A stretch of 64,000 bases of DNA, taken from NCBI GenBank assembly GCA_022559985.1, contig JAFJTR010000005.1:62001-126000 (forward strand). The letters run 5' to 3'. The position numbers and the translations under genes were made by a program. This DNA is from Parastagonospora avenae f. sp. tritici 18332-5 (lineage: Eukaryota; Ascomycota; Dothideomycetes; Pleosporales; Phaeosphaeriaceae). Position 1 is the first letter of the stretch; each line of letters starts with the position of its first letter. The notes beneath the pieces were generated by a model, which was given only the letters and a program-made list of their open reading frames with translations, made no database searches and was not told the origin of the DNA. Positions 11,289 to 24,389 of this stretch are shown piece by piece.

Positions 11289-13324
11289 ATGTCTGCGCAA
11301 GAAGCCACAGATGTCCTGAACCAGAGTGGTAGGTGAGCTTACAGCTTCCGCTGATATGAGGCCGCGCGGAGCCTCGGAGGTGTGTCTAAGGGCCACCAGA
11401 ACCTGCAGCTAACCAGCATAACAGGGTCGGTATCCAAGTCGCAGAAGAAGAAGAACAAGAAGAAGAATGCTGCGAACAAGGCACAAGAGTCGGACAAGGT
11501 GAACGGTACCCACACAGCGTCGCAAGCCGAGGAACATGACGAGGCAGAAGATGGAGAGGAACAGCCGTCAGCCGCGCAACATAACGACCCCGATGCCGAC
11601 GACGTAGACGACGAAGAGCGGCCGCTTCCTCCAGCAGCTGCCCAAGCCAATGGCGCACAACACCACAGCATATCATCCGCAGTAGCACTCGGCCTCTCCC
11701 GATCACGATCGCAGCAGGGCTTATCGCCTTCACCACCACCCCCTTCAGATACTAGCGCGCGACTTGACGCGGTCGCAAAGGAGCGTGATGCGCTGCGGCA
11801 GGAAGTCACAGAGCTGAGGAAGAGCTTGGAGAGCATTCAGAGCAAGCACAACAGTCAGCCCTCAGAGCAGTCCGACACGGATCATGAGGCTGAGATCCAA
11901 AGTCTGCGCGAGGAGCTGGAAGAGGCGAATGAAGGGAAGGAACATTTTGAGACACAATACAAGAACCTATTAGGTCGGGTCAGCTCGATCAAAACCAGTT
12001 TGGGCGATCGCATGAAGGCTGATGCTGTGAGTGATACATTGCAACAACGGCGAGAAGACATCTGCCGTCACATGATCAGCTCTTGCTAACGGTCGCAGGC
12101 TCGGATCGAGGAGTTCCAGAGTCAGGTTGCAGACCTCGAAGAGCAGGTGCGCGAACTGCAAGACAACAACAGTAGTCTCAAGGATGAATTGGCAAAACTT
12201 CAGAAAGAAAATGAGACACAGGCCAGGGAGATTTCAGAGCTGCGAAGCCGATCGACTCTTTCACAGAGTAACTGGATCAAGGAGCGCGACGAATTGATAT
12301 CTCGGGAAGCATACGCACGGGAAGAATTCGAGAACGCGAAACAGGCCATGCAGGACTGGGAGGTGCTTGCCATGAACGAGCGCTCGTTACGTGAGACACT
12401 CACAGAGAAAGACGCCGAGCTAAGAGAGCAGCTCGAGACTCTGCGGGAAGAATACGAGAAGGCTGCACGGGACAGAGACACAAACGGCCAAAGTGTCGAA
12501 GGCCTACAAAAGGCTCTGCAAGAAGTCCAGACGTGTATGTTTCGTCAACACTATCTCAGAACCTCTATACTAACAAAACCGTAGTGCGAAGACAAGAGCT
12601 CAAATCCTCCGTCTCAACCTACGAATCCCAACTCACCGATCTCCGCAAACAAGTCCAAGCCGCCGAATCCGCCGCCGCCATCGCGCGCGCCACCGTTGAA
12701 TCCACGCAAAAAGAGCTCGAGCGCGCCCTCCCCTTTGAAAAAGAAGTCAAAGAAAAGAACCTGCTCATCGGCAAACTGCGCCACGAGGCCGTCACGCTGA
12801 ACGAGCACCTCACCAAGGCCCTGCGCATACTCAAAAAGGGTAGACCCGAAGACAATGTCGATAAGCAGATTATCACGAATTACTTCTTGCACTTCTTGGG
12901 GCTGGATAGGAGTGATCCGAAGAAATTTGAGGCGCTGCAGCTTATTTCGGCGTTGTTGGGGTGGACGGATGGTGAGTTCCCCTCTACATGTTTACCTATC
13001 TCTCAAAAAGATGCAGGATTGCTAACTTCGATAACAGAACAACGCGAACAAGCCGGCCTCGCCCGCCCCGGCGGCGCATCCACTTCCTCCGGCCTGCGCA
13101 TCCCCATGTCACCCTTCCGCCGCACGCCTTCGACGCCCTCGCTCAATAGTATCAGCGACCCCATGTTGATGGCGAGTAGTTCGAGCAATAAAGAATCGTT
13201 GGCGGAATTGTGGCAGGACTTTTTGGAGCGCGAGGCGGCGGAGGGGAAGGATGGGGCGCGCAGGGAGAGTGGAAGTGCGACGAGTCCTCCGCCAAAGGGC
13301 GAGAAGGGCAGTGGGGAGAAGTAG
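11289..13324 (+). CDS. RUD3: Golgin with GRAB domain, Rud3/GMAP-210 type
   Basis: Cis-Golgi coiled-coil tether. Five exons (11289-11328, 11425-12026, 12099-12534, 12585-12971, 13038-13324) give 583 residues. A short N-terminus is followed by a lysine cluster (QKKKNKKKN), an acidic low-complexity stretch, and about 300 residues of heptad-rich coiled coil. The conserved segment NVDKQIITNYFLHFLGL, followed by DPKKFEALQLISALLGW, matches the GRIP-related Arf-binding (GRAB) domain of Rud3. That domain binds Arf1-GTP at the Golgi. EQREQAGLARPG after it is also typical of fungal Rud3. The tail is rich in Ser and Pro. The third intron can be drawn with GTGTAT or GTATGT as donor; GTATGT at 12535 keeps the frame. 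Confidence 0.88.
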
Positions 13325-13655
13325 GGGAGGGGTGTACATGTATGAATATGAATATCATTTTTAGCGCTTCGAGCGAGTGGATTCAATGTTTGTTGATGCA
13401 TGCTCCAAGCGAGGATTGTCATGATCAGATTTTGTGTGTTTGTTTTGCGAAGGTCTACTTGTACGATGAGGATATGATCAACTTGCCAGTCCTGACCTCA
13501 GTATCCGCCTGTCACTCATTACGCAAAGCTTTGGCGCATACGAGATCGCTTCGTAACACATGATTTGACTAGAGAGCCACCGACGAACGACCTAAAGATA
13601 TAGACTCCATGACAATCATGACACGTCTGCCTAATCCTCCGCATAAGGCATAAGA
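13325..13655. other. Convergent spacer
   Basis: 331 bases between the stop codons of RUD3 and the PHD/forkhead gene. Nothing beyond 3' untranslated sequence is evident. Confidence 0.4.
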
Positions 13656-16600
13656 CTACGACGTCCTAACCGTCAAATCACCACCAAACATCTTGCCGAC
13701 TTTGAACATAGTCCTCGAGCGCTTTCCCTTTTCCCCATCCTTGAATGCCAACTCAGTCTGACCATCATTGACCGGAATCATATTGTACGGCAAGTTAAAA
13801 ACCTCTCTCAAGGTCCGGTGACCATCGTCCTCACCATCGATGTGCATATCGTGGGCCTCGCGTGCGCCCTTGCCTGTAGTCCTTCCAGGCGCCTGCCAAG
13901 CTCCATCTCTCTCGTCATGTATGTCTTCCAGGTCGTACCGGCGCTTGTGCGCGAGTCGTTTCTCAGATCCGAAGTATGACTTTCGCCATGGTCTTGATTT
14001 AATTTCCCCAATCTTGCGTGCCTTTTCTTCTTGAGTCATGGTATCGATCGTGGGCTGGGAGGTAGCAGGTATTGCGGCCTTCATGGTTGATTCCAATCCA
14101 ATATTGTTGTCTGAGTCAAAGAGGTTGAATGGCCGGCGTGGAACTGAGCGCACGAAAGGATTGAATGACGGGCCATTATCAGCTTGCTTTGCTATCGGAC
14201 TTGGCTGCTGGGGAGAATTGGCCATACTGGATTTTGGTCGATGATCAGCCATCGGCTTGACCGAGCTAGGGGCGCTTTTCACCGCCCTCTTTGTTGCTTG
14301 AGGCGGTTTGCTCTGCTGTTTGCCATCATCATAGCGAACAATTTCAAGCGGCACGGGCGTTTGACGAGGTTCCGGTGAGTCAAGGAACTGTGAATACTCT
14401 GCCTCAAACTGCGCTCGAATCGCTGCACTGCTGAACCCATAAAGCTTTTTATTACCATGAGCACCAGGAATCTTACGCCCCTCGAATTCTTCGAACCATG
14501 AAAGAGCTGATCGGACGTTCATTTCCCAATTTCCCTCACCAACGCGTAGGTAAGGGAATGTACGAACCAGCCAGAGAATGATCTGCGACGTTGTCATGTC
14601 ATACCCATTCGCAGCGACTAGTGCTATCCTCGCAAGCTCTCGATTTGTATGATACTTCCTACCTTTCCTCCCAGTATGGGTCTTTGGCCGACCAACGATT
14701 GACGTCCCGTTACCCTTCGGGGGTGTCGTGCTTACTTGCGATGTTGCAGGACTTTCAGTCGAACGCGCCTGAGTCTCAGGCTCATAATCTGGAGCACTGC
14801 TTGCGTCCTGATCTGCGTCCTGATCTGCAGCAGATACAGGTGTCAAAGAATTGTCCTTGGTCGCAGAGAAGACACTGAGAACACTCTGGTCAGAACCTTG
14901 GTTTGTACTGCTGTGTGAATCGCCGAACGGTCTAGGTTTACTGATTTCCTGGCGCTCAACTAGTTCCGAGGGTTGTTGCTTGTGTTGCGGCGTTTGCCGC
15001 GATGAGGCATCCGCTCGAAGTGGTTTCTCTGCAACTCCATGATTCGGAGGCACAATGGGTTCACTGTTGAGCTTCCGAGTGAGCATCTGGGGAGGCGCAT
15101 CAGTATCATGACACAAGGGTACGGTATGTTTAGAAGAGGACAAGTTTATAGAGTCCGCAGCCAAGTCGGGTGGATAGCTCGTCTGAAGATGAGCAATTTC
15201 ACCAACCTTCTTTTGCTTTATCTTTGGTGTCGCAGCTACAAGACTAGTTTGAAACCAGGGAAGGGGGCCCTGGTCAGCGGCAGTGTGTGAAGTCGATGGT
15301 ACTTCTACAGGCGCGGGACGTTGCGATCTTTCATATGTCAGGTTCGAAGTGTTGGCCTCTGGCGTATCTAGTATCTCAGTCTTCCCTGACTTGGTGAGAG
15401 CTGACCGTTTACGGCATCTCTGACTAGATTTCGGATCAATAATGATTCATAGTGACGGGCTGTGAGGCATACCATAGGACCTCGGTGCTGCCCTTCTCTG
15501 CTAACATCCGCTGTGTCCGACAGACTGAGCAAAACGCAGTCGTGCTTGCAACCTTCGCATATGATCTCGGTTCGATGAGCATAGAGCTATCATCGGGTGA
15601 AGCGGCCTCCACATCCGCGCCACTACGCAGGATGGGCATGGGCTCATGCTTGCTGTATAGATGACTTGATCGTTGCGTCGGTGTATTTGGTACTTCGAAG
15701 ACCTCAATGTCTACGACATCAAGCGGTAGCCGCATAGAAGCTTCATTTGGCTCGTTGTTTGATAGAACAGCTTCTTCGAGCAGTTCCTGGCCATTGGTCG
15801 ATTCTTCAAGATCGCCATAGTAAGCTGAGTCTGACGCCTCAGTCTCAGAAAGATATTCTGCGAGATTTCTCAAGCATGCGGACTTGTCGACATTGTCCTG
15901 GTCTTCACCACACCCGTCGAGAGAGATACATGCACCGTTCTGCGTATGTACAGATGGCCTCACCTGTGCTGCCAGTTCGTCTATGTGTGCATGCGCTTTC
16001 TGTGGCTTGGGAAGCTCTGGCTGTGGGACGATATTTTCCTGCAACGTAGAGAGCCATCCTTTCAAATCTGCCTTCGAACCGACAGGCGTGGATTCGCCTA
16101 TGGGTTCAAGTAAGGATCTTCTTAATCGGGATGCGCCTTTCGTCTCAGCACCGAGACACTTGAAACATCTCCACGAGTGCCTTCATTTGTCAGCGAACGT
16201 GAGAGCGTAGCACGGATCGAGTGCTCACATATCAGCCCCCTCGACAGGTGAAGGCTTACGGCAGCTGTCGTGGTAACGTCTCTGGCAACCATTACAAGAG
16301 ACGAGAGGATCGTATGTCACCTTTGCACCCTTCGAACAGACTCGGCAAATAGGTCTGGTTTTTGATACTGGGGTAGTGGCAAACCCAGTGTGATGTTGCG
16401 GAAGAAGACGGTCCCGGTTTGATGACGGTAAAGATTGTCTGGATCTCTCCGAATGGCGAAGCGGTCCATTTGAGTCCTGTTCCGCTGGCTTTGAAGATGG
16501 CGCAATTTCACTGTGCCTGGATTGATTAGCAGTTGCCACGCAGTTGGATTCTTTGCCTCACCTACGCGGCACATTCTTCTGATGCAGAGCTAGATGTGCT

Positions 16601-16764
16601 GGCAAAGCGCTTGGTCTCGATGAATTAACGATAGTACTATCGGGTCCGCTGCGCTGACGTCTCAGCGGTGGCGGCGATATGCCCACCCGTGCTGGGAGTG
16701 AATCTCCAGCAGGACGATCAACCGCGCAGCTATTCAAATCGGCAGCTCGTTTTGGATCAGCCAT
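13656..16764 (-). CDS. PHD finger plus forkhead-like winged-helix protein
   Basis: Probable chromatin or transcription regulator. Four exons (16562-16764, 16229-16510, 15473-16180, 13656-15423) give 986 residues. A PHD finger starts at about residue 123: CRVC, then CNGCQRRYHDSC. It is completed across intron 2 by HSWRCFKC, which confirms that splice site. A four-cysteine knuckle (CSVC, then CQRC) is split by intron 3. At about residues 655-735 lies a forkhead-like fold: NRELARIALVAANGY, then TSQIILWLVRTFPYLRVG, then GNWEMNVRSALSWF and a final GNKKLYGF. The rest is Ser/Pro/Gln-rich and probably disordered. The ATG at 16764 opens MADPKRAADLN. No single-domain homologue explains this order, so the function is inferred from the domains only. 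Spacing to the divergent SCY1-like gene is 725 bases. Confidence 0.8.
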
Positions 16765-17489
16765 GGTCAGGTCATGTGTGCTTCGCAATTGCTTGATTCC
16801 TGTTGTGTCGGTGACCTGCAGTCAGCGTTGGTCTCGAGAAGCGGGTGTGGTAACTGGTGAAAACAGAGCGCATCAGATCTTTTCAGTTTCATTGTAACAG
16901 CAGCATTTCGCCCATCTGAGGCTTCCTCTTGAGTGTCATTGTTAGGCCATGGCATACAGACATAAACTCCAGCAATGCCAAAGTCATGCAATACCGAACA
17001 AGGGAAACCATCACGACTTTCTGCGATCTAACCTTTTACCAGTAGTCATCATGCAATCTTGCTCAGGGGTGTGGCGTAGGTTGGAGGTGATTACACATAC
17101 CTCTCGTCAGACGTGACCACTTGCAGACCACCACTGACTGATCGGCGCTTGTTCTACCGCGGTTTGCTCGTGCTGGGCCAGACAAGGAGCCGCTTTCTCG
17201 AGGTCGAAAGCGAAGGCAGCTCGTGTACGGACATACAAGCGAAGGGTGGGGAAAGGCGGAGGAGTGTCAAAGTATTAAAGACTAATCAAGGTGATAGTTG
17301 TGTCGAGGGCGGACGTCCACGGGCACACGCTAGACTTTCAGTGGAGCCAAAGTTTGACGCGCGATCACGTGCCAAATTGCGGCCTCAGGCCCGTCCCGGT
17401 GGGGCAGGCGCATCTGTCCTCAGGTGCTCGCCGGCGGGATGTAGCGCCGCCATATCTCTACATCCTTCTCGAGCGTCTATCTGGTGGCA
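16765..17489. promoter_or_regulatory. Divergent promoter region with an E-box
   Basis: 725 bases lie between the PHD/forkhead gene and the SCY1-like gene. A CACGTG palindrome lies at 17366-17371. Short open frames here show no conserved features. Confidence 0.4.
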
Positions 17490-20011
17490 ATGGACTTCCT
17501 CAAGTCTGCGGTTGCGTCAGCCATCTCCAAGGGGCCGGCTTTCGGCTACTCGTTTGGAGACCGCGTGGATCTCAACGACTCCATCTGGACATTGCACAAC
17601 GGCACAAAGCGAGTATGGCCCGGATGTCTGCACATGTATAGGGCAGTCCCGGCTAACATGCGTTCGCTAGGAAGACGGCTCAAAATGTAGCATATTCGCC
17701 TTTGACATTACCGCAAACCGGAATCGACTGCCCCTCGCCCGCAATGCGCTCCGTAAACTACGCACCCTGCGCCATCCCGGTGTGGTGAAGGTCCTGGACA
17801 CAGTAGAGACAGAAACCTACATTTACATTGCGACTGAACGATTGAGCCCATTGAGTTGGCATGTGAAGCGGAAGAGCTTGACTGAGGAGACGACGAAATG
17901 GGGTCTCCACAACATCGCGAAGACGCTCAAGTTCGTGAATGCGGACGCCTTGTCGATACACGGTTGTATACGCCCGGCCTCTATATTCTTCAGTGAAAGT
18001 GGCGAGTGGAAACTTGGTGGTTTCGACGCATTGAGCTCTGTCAAGGAAGACGATTCGATATTACCTACCTATGGTGGTCTGATATCAGATGCTGGACGAT
18101 ACATGGCGCCGGAGGTCGCCAAGGGTGGCTGGGAGGTCATCAAGCAGAACCCGACACATGCAGTGGACGCATATAACTTTGGCGTCCTGATCTTTGAGGT
18201 GTTCAATGGGAGCTACAACAGCAGCGACCAGCTGGGGCAAATGAAGAGAATTCCACCAACCATGCACCAGGCATACAAACGGTTGCTAAATCCTAGCCCG
18301 AAGGCACGCATGAGTATTGGCCAGTTTCTTGATCAAGGGAAGCGAATAGGAGGCTTTTTCCAGACTCCACTGATCCAGGTCACCGAAGACATCGACAATC
18401 TTGGTCTCAAAGCAGAGGAAGAAAGGAATGAACTGCTTGGGTAAGCGAATCACCACTTTCCATACTGTGCAGCACTGACAGTTTACAGAAAATTAGACGA
18501 GGTGGCGGACGACTTCCCTGCCGACTTTTTCAAGATGAAAGTCCTGCCCGAACTGCTCAAATCTGTCGAATTCGGTGGAGGCGGCGCCAAGGTGTTCAGC
18601 ACGGTAATGCAAATAGGACAAAAGCTCTCTGACGACGAGTATGAGACTCAGATAACTCCGGTCGTTGTTCGATTGTTTGCAAACCCGGACAGAGGGATTC
18701 GAGTCTGCTTGCTGGACAACCTACCCATGATGATCGACCATCTGCCCCAGAAGATAGTCAACGACAAGATATTCCCACAATTGGTAAGCCCATCCAACGA
18801 AAGTATCGCAACCATCACTTGCTAAATATTGTCAGGTCACTGGTTTCTCAGATGTTGCACCGGTGGTGCGAGAGCAGACAGTCAAGGCTGTCCTCACCAT
18901 AGTCCCAAAATTGTCAGATCGCATCATCAATGGCGAGCTACTACGACACCTAGCAAAGACAGCAAACGATGATCAACCAGGAATTCGGACGAACACAACT
19001 ATCTGTCTCGGGAAGATCGCAAGGAATCTAGGCGCCAGCAGTCGCGCAAAAGTTCTGTCAGCTGCTTTTGCCCGCTCTCTTCGTGATCCATTTGTCCACG
19101 CCCGAAATGCTGCTCTCATGGCTCTGGCTGCAACAGCTGACCTCTTCAGCGAAGAGGACTGCGCATCCAAATTACTACCCATCATGTGTCCCTCCCTAGT
19201 GGACAAGGAGAAGATGATTCGAGACCAGGCTCAGAAGAGTGTGGACATCTACATTTTGCGCATTCGAAAGTTTGCCGCGACGATGCCAGACACTGTGTTA
19301 CCAGCGCCAGGTGTCACTGCTGGGGGAGCAGCTGCACCACGAATGGGAACACCCGCGAATGACACATCCTGGGCTGGATGGGCGATTTCGAGTTTCACGA
19401 ACAAGCTCGCATCCACGAGTGGCGATATTGGAGCGTCGTCTAATACGAATGGCGCAGCAGATCAGCGTTCATCGTCGGTACCTCCGCCAGCATCAGCAGC
19501 TAAACCACCAGTGCCGTTGGCCTCGAAACCAGGCATGCAGCTACACACGGCGAAAAGCACGACTACCATACCTACCATTACATCACCAGATCCGGCAGCG
19601 GCATTCGACGATGAAGCAGAAGACTTCAACAACGATTGGGGAGGTTTCGCTGACGATAATGGTACCGCGGGACAAGCAGTTGAGGAAGAGGAGGATCCTT
19701 GGGGTACTCCTGCCGTGTCGAACCCGACATCAACGACATCGTACGATGACAAGGGCGAACCGGATTTTGCAGGCTGGTTGGCAGCCCAGTCCGGGGCAAA
19801 GAAGACGATCAAAAGCCCGCTTCCGAAGGGTCTGACAAAGTCAACAACAACAGCGCCTAAATCAAACCGGCCGATTATCGGTGGGCGTTCGAGCACCACT
19901 GGATCAGCAACGACGACTAGGAAAGTCATTGTACCGCCAAAGAAGGAAGTCAAGAAAGAAGAGCCAAAGTCGAAGGAGGATGAAGAAGAGGGCTGGGGCG
20001 ATGCATGGTAG
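17490..20011 (+). CDS. SCY1-like pseudokinase (Cex1/SCYL1 group)
   Basis: Pseudokinase scaffold linked in yeast and animals to COPI traffic and tRNA export. Four exons (17490-17612, 17671-18440, 18489-18783, 18836-20011) give 787 residues. The N-terminus MDFLKSAVASAISKGPAFGY is the family signature. The kinase-like domain lacks the HRD and DFG catalytic motifs: HGCIRPASIFF and KLGGFDAL stand in their places. GRYMAPEV remains in the activation-segment position. HEAT-type helices follow (for example RDPFVHARNAALMALAATAD). The C-terminal 250 residues are disordered and acidic, with Trp-Gly clusters and a DEEEGWGDAW ending, a likely coat-binding tail. Intron 3 falls at the end of KIFPQL. All phases close. 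Confidence 0.9.
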
Positions 20012-20108
20012 TGATGACGTCTTCACACTACACGTGGAGAGCATTGCATTGGAACGGCGTTCAGCTGGTGAGTTGTCTATACAAAAATGCACCATCAACA
20101 TATTCTTC

Positions 20109-21426
20109 TTAATGTTCATCCACTCTTTCCCATTTCTCTTCCAGTCTTTTTTCAGGTTCGAGTTGAGAGCTCTTCTGCGGCGATAGCATACGCATGACCT
20201 TCGCATTGCCTCCACCCTTTTTCGTACCCGGGTACGTGCTGCTCGCCACAATGGCAACAGCGCCGCATTTCGCTCTGATCACCGGATGCTTGATATCATG
20301 CCGCACCCACAGACCAGCTTCCTTGGGCGCGGATTCCGCCATCTCATCCGCCGGACTCAACTCATGTACAAGCAGTCTTTCGCCATTCCCCAGCACACAC
20401 CACGGATCCCCCAGCGCGCGCTTCACAGCCTCTATCTCCTCCATACTCCTCTCCTCAAAACACACCTTCCGATCCTGCTTAGTCGTCTTGGGCGCATGCG
20501 CAATCGGCCCAGCATACCACCCCGCATCCATATGCGGCGCCCGATATATGCCCTCCCTAAGCACACGCACCAGCATCCTCGCCCCAATCTCCGCTAACTC
20601 TTCCCCCAGCCCCGCCGCAGTCGCATCCCGCGCAATCGCTATCCCCGGCTCAGGCGTCTGCGCCAGCACCGTGCCGTGGTCGAAGCGCGTCGGGTGCAGC
20701 GTTTGTATCGACACGCCTGTTCGCTTGCGGCGGTGCAAGATGGCGTGTTCGATAGGCGCAGGACCGCGTAGGTCGGGGAGGAGCGAGGGGTGCACGTTTA
20801 GGCCGCCGTGGGGGGCGAGGGAGAGGATGCGTGCGGGGATGAGGAGGCCGAAGGATACGGCGATTATGAGGTTGGTTGGAGGGGGGGCCCAGTGAGTGAA
20901 GGTGTCGAGGGTGTGGGTGGGGAGGGCGAGGGCGGAGGCGATGGGGTGAATTGGGACTTGGGGGTATGTTAGTCGCTTGGAAGTGAAGCGTGATTGTACT
21001 ACATGCTGTCACGTCACTCACGATGGAAAGTGACCATTGTGCTTTGAACTATACATAGAGCCTTGCCATCGCAATGAAAATCTAGCGATAGGTATAGCTT
21101 CAGGCTGTTACATGCCCTTGTTCACTTTCCATCGTAGTTGACAACAATGACGAAAACAGACGGTGAATCAGATAGAACATACCTTCACGCAGTGTTTTCA
21201 GTCCGCGCCCCGAAGGTTTCGCCGGTCTGTGGACGACATCAATCGAGTGTATCAGATCCGGCGCACGGCGCCGCTCTTCATCCAGAGCTCGCAGCGACGC
21301 GATGCTGAACTCGTCCGAGCCACAGAATAGTATCCTCAGCGGTTCCTGCAGGCGCGCGGTGACACTGTACCTACGTCGCTGCCCGGCCAGCGAACGCAGC
21401 GAAGCCGGCAGGTGCCAGAATTGCAT
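20109..21426 (-). CDS. FMT1: Methionyl-tRNA formyltransferase, mitochondrial
   Basis: Transfers a formyl group from 10-formyl-tetrahydrofolate to initiator Met-tRNA in mitochondria. Two exons (21183-21426, 20109-20956) give 363 residues. The first 25 residues are Arg- and Ser-rich without acids, consistent with a targeting peptide. RILFCGSDEFS begins the Rossmann-like core, and RPAKPSGRGLK is the substrate loop. The folate site reads NVHPSLLPDLRGPAP with the catalytic Asn and His. The intron is 226 nt, unusually long for this window, but both ends are canonical and the phase closes. The gene ends only 97 bases from the stop codon of the SCY1-like gene, tail to tail. Confidence 0.9.
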
Positions 21427-21797
21427 GGCGGACGAAGGATGCGGTGTAGAGCCTTGGTCTCGACTTCTGGAATAGCATGTCGTCCCGATTGGGCTTGGAG
21501 CAAACGCTCTGGCGAGGTGGGATGGCGTTTAGACACACGTTGGCCCAGCCACATCCTTGCATACCGGCGCCACTCTCTGCTGGTGATCGCGATCTTTCTT
21601 CAGATTGCGTGGGAGCGCACAGTACAAGTGCCCAGCAGGCCCGGTCGAGAGCCATGCTGATCGTTCACAAGACTGCGCGTCGTGTGTGCACGCCTTCGGC
21701 GCGATTAATCGGTGTGTGACGTAGCCGCGATCTTGCACTTTTGATAGGTACCCAAACAGCCACCATCGAGACCGAGACTTGAACGCATAGCGCTGGT
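21427..21797. promoter_or_regulatory. Divergent promoter, FMT1 and CCZ1
   Basis: 371 bases between the two start codons. No specific motif is claimed. Confidence 0.4.
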
Positions 21798-24389
21798 ATG
21801 TCGTCCACCGCGATACCCAAAGTCATTCCGGCGCAGCTGTCGTTCCTCGCTGTGTACAATCCCTCGCTTGGAACGAGCGACGAGACATTCCACCAGCAGA
21901 TTGTCTTCTACTACTCGCGGGCAGCGAAGGCGCGCTCGAAGCTCAGCAATGGCGACAGACAGCGCGACGAGGAGCTGAGAGAGCAGGAGAATGAGAAGTT
22001 GCGGCAGGTCGGGCTGGCGCAAGGCATGGTGGGATTTGCGAAGAGTTTCTCCAACGGTGAGGCGGTAGACTCGGTGGAGACGCAGAAGTCGCGCATCGTG
22101 CTGCATGAGCTCGAGGAGGGATGGTGGATTTTGGCGGTAAGCGTATCATGTGTGCTTTGATAGACGCCTCTAACACTTGATAGTCTATCGACCTCACCCA
22201 GCTGCCCGCTGCCTCCCTCACGCGAACCGACTCGAGCACCAGCGTCAACGAGCCCGTCATCGAGTACTCGTCACGCGAAGTCTCGCCCCCCGCGCTCCTG
22301 ATTCAGCAGCTCGTGCGCGCCCATTCGATATTCCTCCTTCACCATGGCACGACGCTCGAGAACATGTTCGCCAAGCACAAGCGCGACAAGTTCTGCAACA
22401 TCCTCGACAAGTACTGGTCCCGCTTTGCCGCCCACTGGGATGTGCTTCTGCATGGGAGCCCGGCAGTGGACATGTACAGTGGCTTGAAGCTCGCGGCTGG
22501 TGGCGAGCTGGGTATGGGCGTGGGCGAGGAAGATTGGGGCAGCAGCGAGCGCGATGTGCTTGAGGACTTTGCGCGCAGGACAGAAGGGCTGGTGGATATC
22601 ATGGTGTCACGATTCGGAGAGCCATCATCTCTGCAACATGCAAAGTCGTCTACAGATCCTAAGCATCTGCAGGCATCGGAATTGGAGCCGTGGATGGGCA
22701 GTGGAAGGAGTCCGGGTGCACCTGATGGTGTTGTGTTTTCAGGCATGGGAGCAGTGAGTCGAGCGTCATTGCGGGATTTGTCTCAGTGGGTTGAGACTAT
22801 CTACTGCTACGGAGACCAGGCGTACGGCATACGTGAGAACCCTACTTCGAATCGCAGAAAACGAAAAAGGCGCGAAGTCAAGGCTCCGACGAGTCCACCC
22901 CCAGAGAACAGGAAGCCGGCGCCCAAGGACCGTTCTGAGATCGCCGCATCAAATTCTGACTCTGGTCTTCCGCTTGGTATACCACCACCGATCGTGAAAG
23001 CCGTGGAGCAGTCCTTAGACAAGGCGTCTGCTGGAGTGGAGAAGGGTGATAAGACTCTCAGTCAGGACCAAAAACCCCTCCTCGCCTCGTTGGGCGACAC
23101 GGAAACATGGATGAAGTACATGACACTCGGCTATGGCACAGCATGGGGTGGTGGGAAGAAGACTGAGGATGAAGTGCGCCCCGCAGCAAAACGCCAACCT
23201 ACGCGCGAACGCTCTCCATCACCAGCGGCCATGCGGTATATCGAGCCAGAACCGGATGTTGATCTGGCAGAAGAGAAGCTCAAAATGCAAATACGCCAAG
23301 AGAATGATGGCTATTTCCTCATTGGACTCAAGGGCGATATGTATGATGCAGAAGTGGATGAGGAGGACGACGATTGGAATCACCGTATCCCTCTTCGCAC
23401 AGTGCATGTTGAGGTCCTTCAGAAAGACGACGCATCGAGTTCGGGGAGCACAGAGTCGGAGGAGATGATGCCTTGGGAGAGACCGACTTTTGAAAGGGAG
23501 CTGAGTACTGATTCAAGATCAGACACCGGGCTCTCTCGGTTGCGCCCGGTCGTCTATGTGGTGAGTCAACCAACTTGAAAAAACACTATCAATTGCTAAT
23601 ATACGCCAGCATCGTCCTTTCATATACACTTTCTTGTTCAGCCATCGAACAAGTGCCCTAAGCATCGCCTCGTTCTACCGCGACATACACAACTTCTTCT
23701 CGCCCCTCCACCAATCCCTCGACAGAAACACCTCCCCCGAAAAAGTCGCAGCGCGCCTCTCCGCCGCTTCGAACCCACACACAACCACCTCCTCAAACCG
23801 CGGCGCCGACCCAAACACCCAGCCCATCTACGACCTCGTCTACGACCCCCGCACCCTCACCGTGCACTCCAGCCTCCCCAACATCCCCGACCCCGGCACC
23901 CTCATCGCCGAAGGCCTCAGCAGCACCAGCGCCCACGCCTCGGGCTGGAGCCGCGTCGAAGCCCTCAACGTGCACTCGCAGATCCTCGCCACCATATCCA
24001 GCACCCGCCGCAACCTCTCCGAAATCGAGCGCACGTGCAAAACCTCCCGCAGCTGGTGGGTCGTCTGGATGCGCCTCCCGCCGTCTCAGACAAGCGGCGA
24101 AGAGGCTGCTGAAGCAGCGGAGTCCGCGGACTCGTCGGCGCAGTTCAACACTGATGAGCTGAGAGAAGCATTTCTTGTGAGGCGCGCAAGAGATGCGCAG
24201 CCGGTGGCGGCGAAGAGTTCGGGGAGTCGGTTTGCGAGCGGCATGTGGAGTTCGATGGGCATGGGGGGTGGGGGGCAGAATCAGAGGATGGGAGGGCCGG
24301 CGGCGGGGTGGGGGCCCAAGGGGTTAGGGGAGGGGATTGGGATTGATGCGAGGAGGTATGTGGAGGAGCTGTTGAGTTTGAACAGGTAG
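21798..24389 (+). CDS. CCZ1: Vacuolar fusion protein CCZ1 homologue
   Basis: Subunit of the Mon1-Ccz1 complex, the exchange factor for Rab7/Ypt7 at late endosomes and autophagosomes. Three exons (21798-22136, 22184-23560, 23610-24389) give 831 residues. The N-terminal longin domain starts with AQLSFLAVYNPSLGTSDETF and is rich in charged residues near QENEKLRQVGLAQGMVGF. Later segments typical of the family are SIFLLHHGTTLENMF and YWSRFAAHWDVLLHG. The middle (about residues 380-560) is Pro/Ser/Arg-rich and probably disordered. The C-terminal exon HRPFIYTFLFSHRT resumes a folded domain. The final 60 residues are Gly-rich. Intron phases close at codon boundaries. Confidence 0.85.

Noticed and set aside
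20194..20895. 233-codon plus-strand frame
   Set aside because: Antisense shadow of FMT1, whose catalytic motifs lie on the minus strand.
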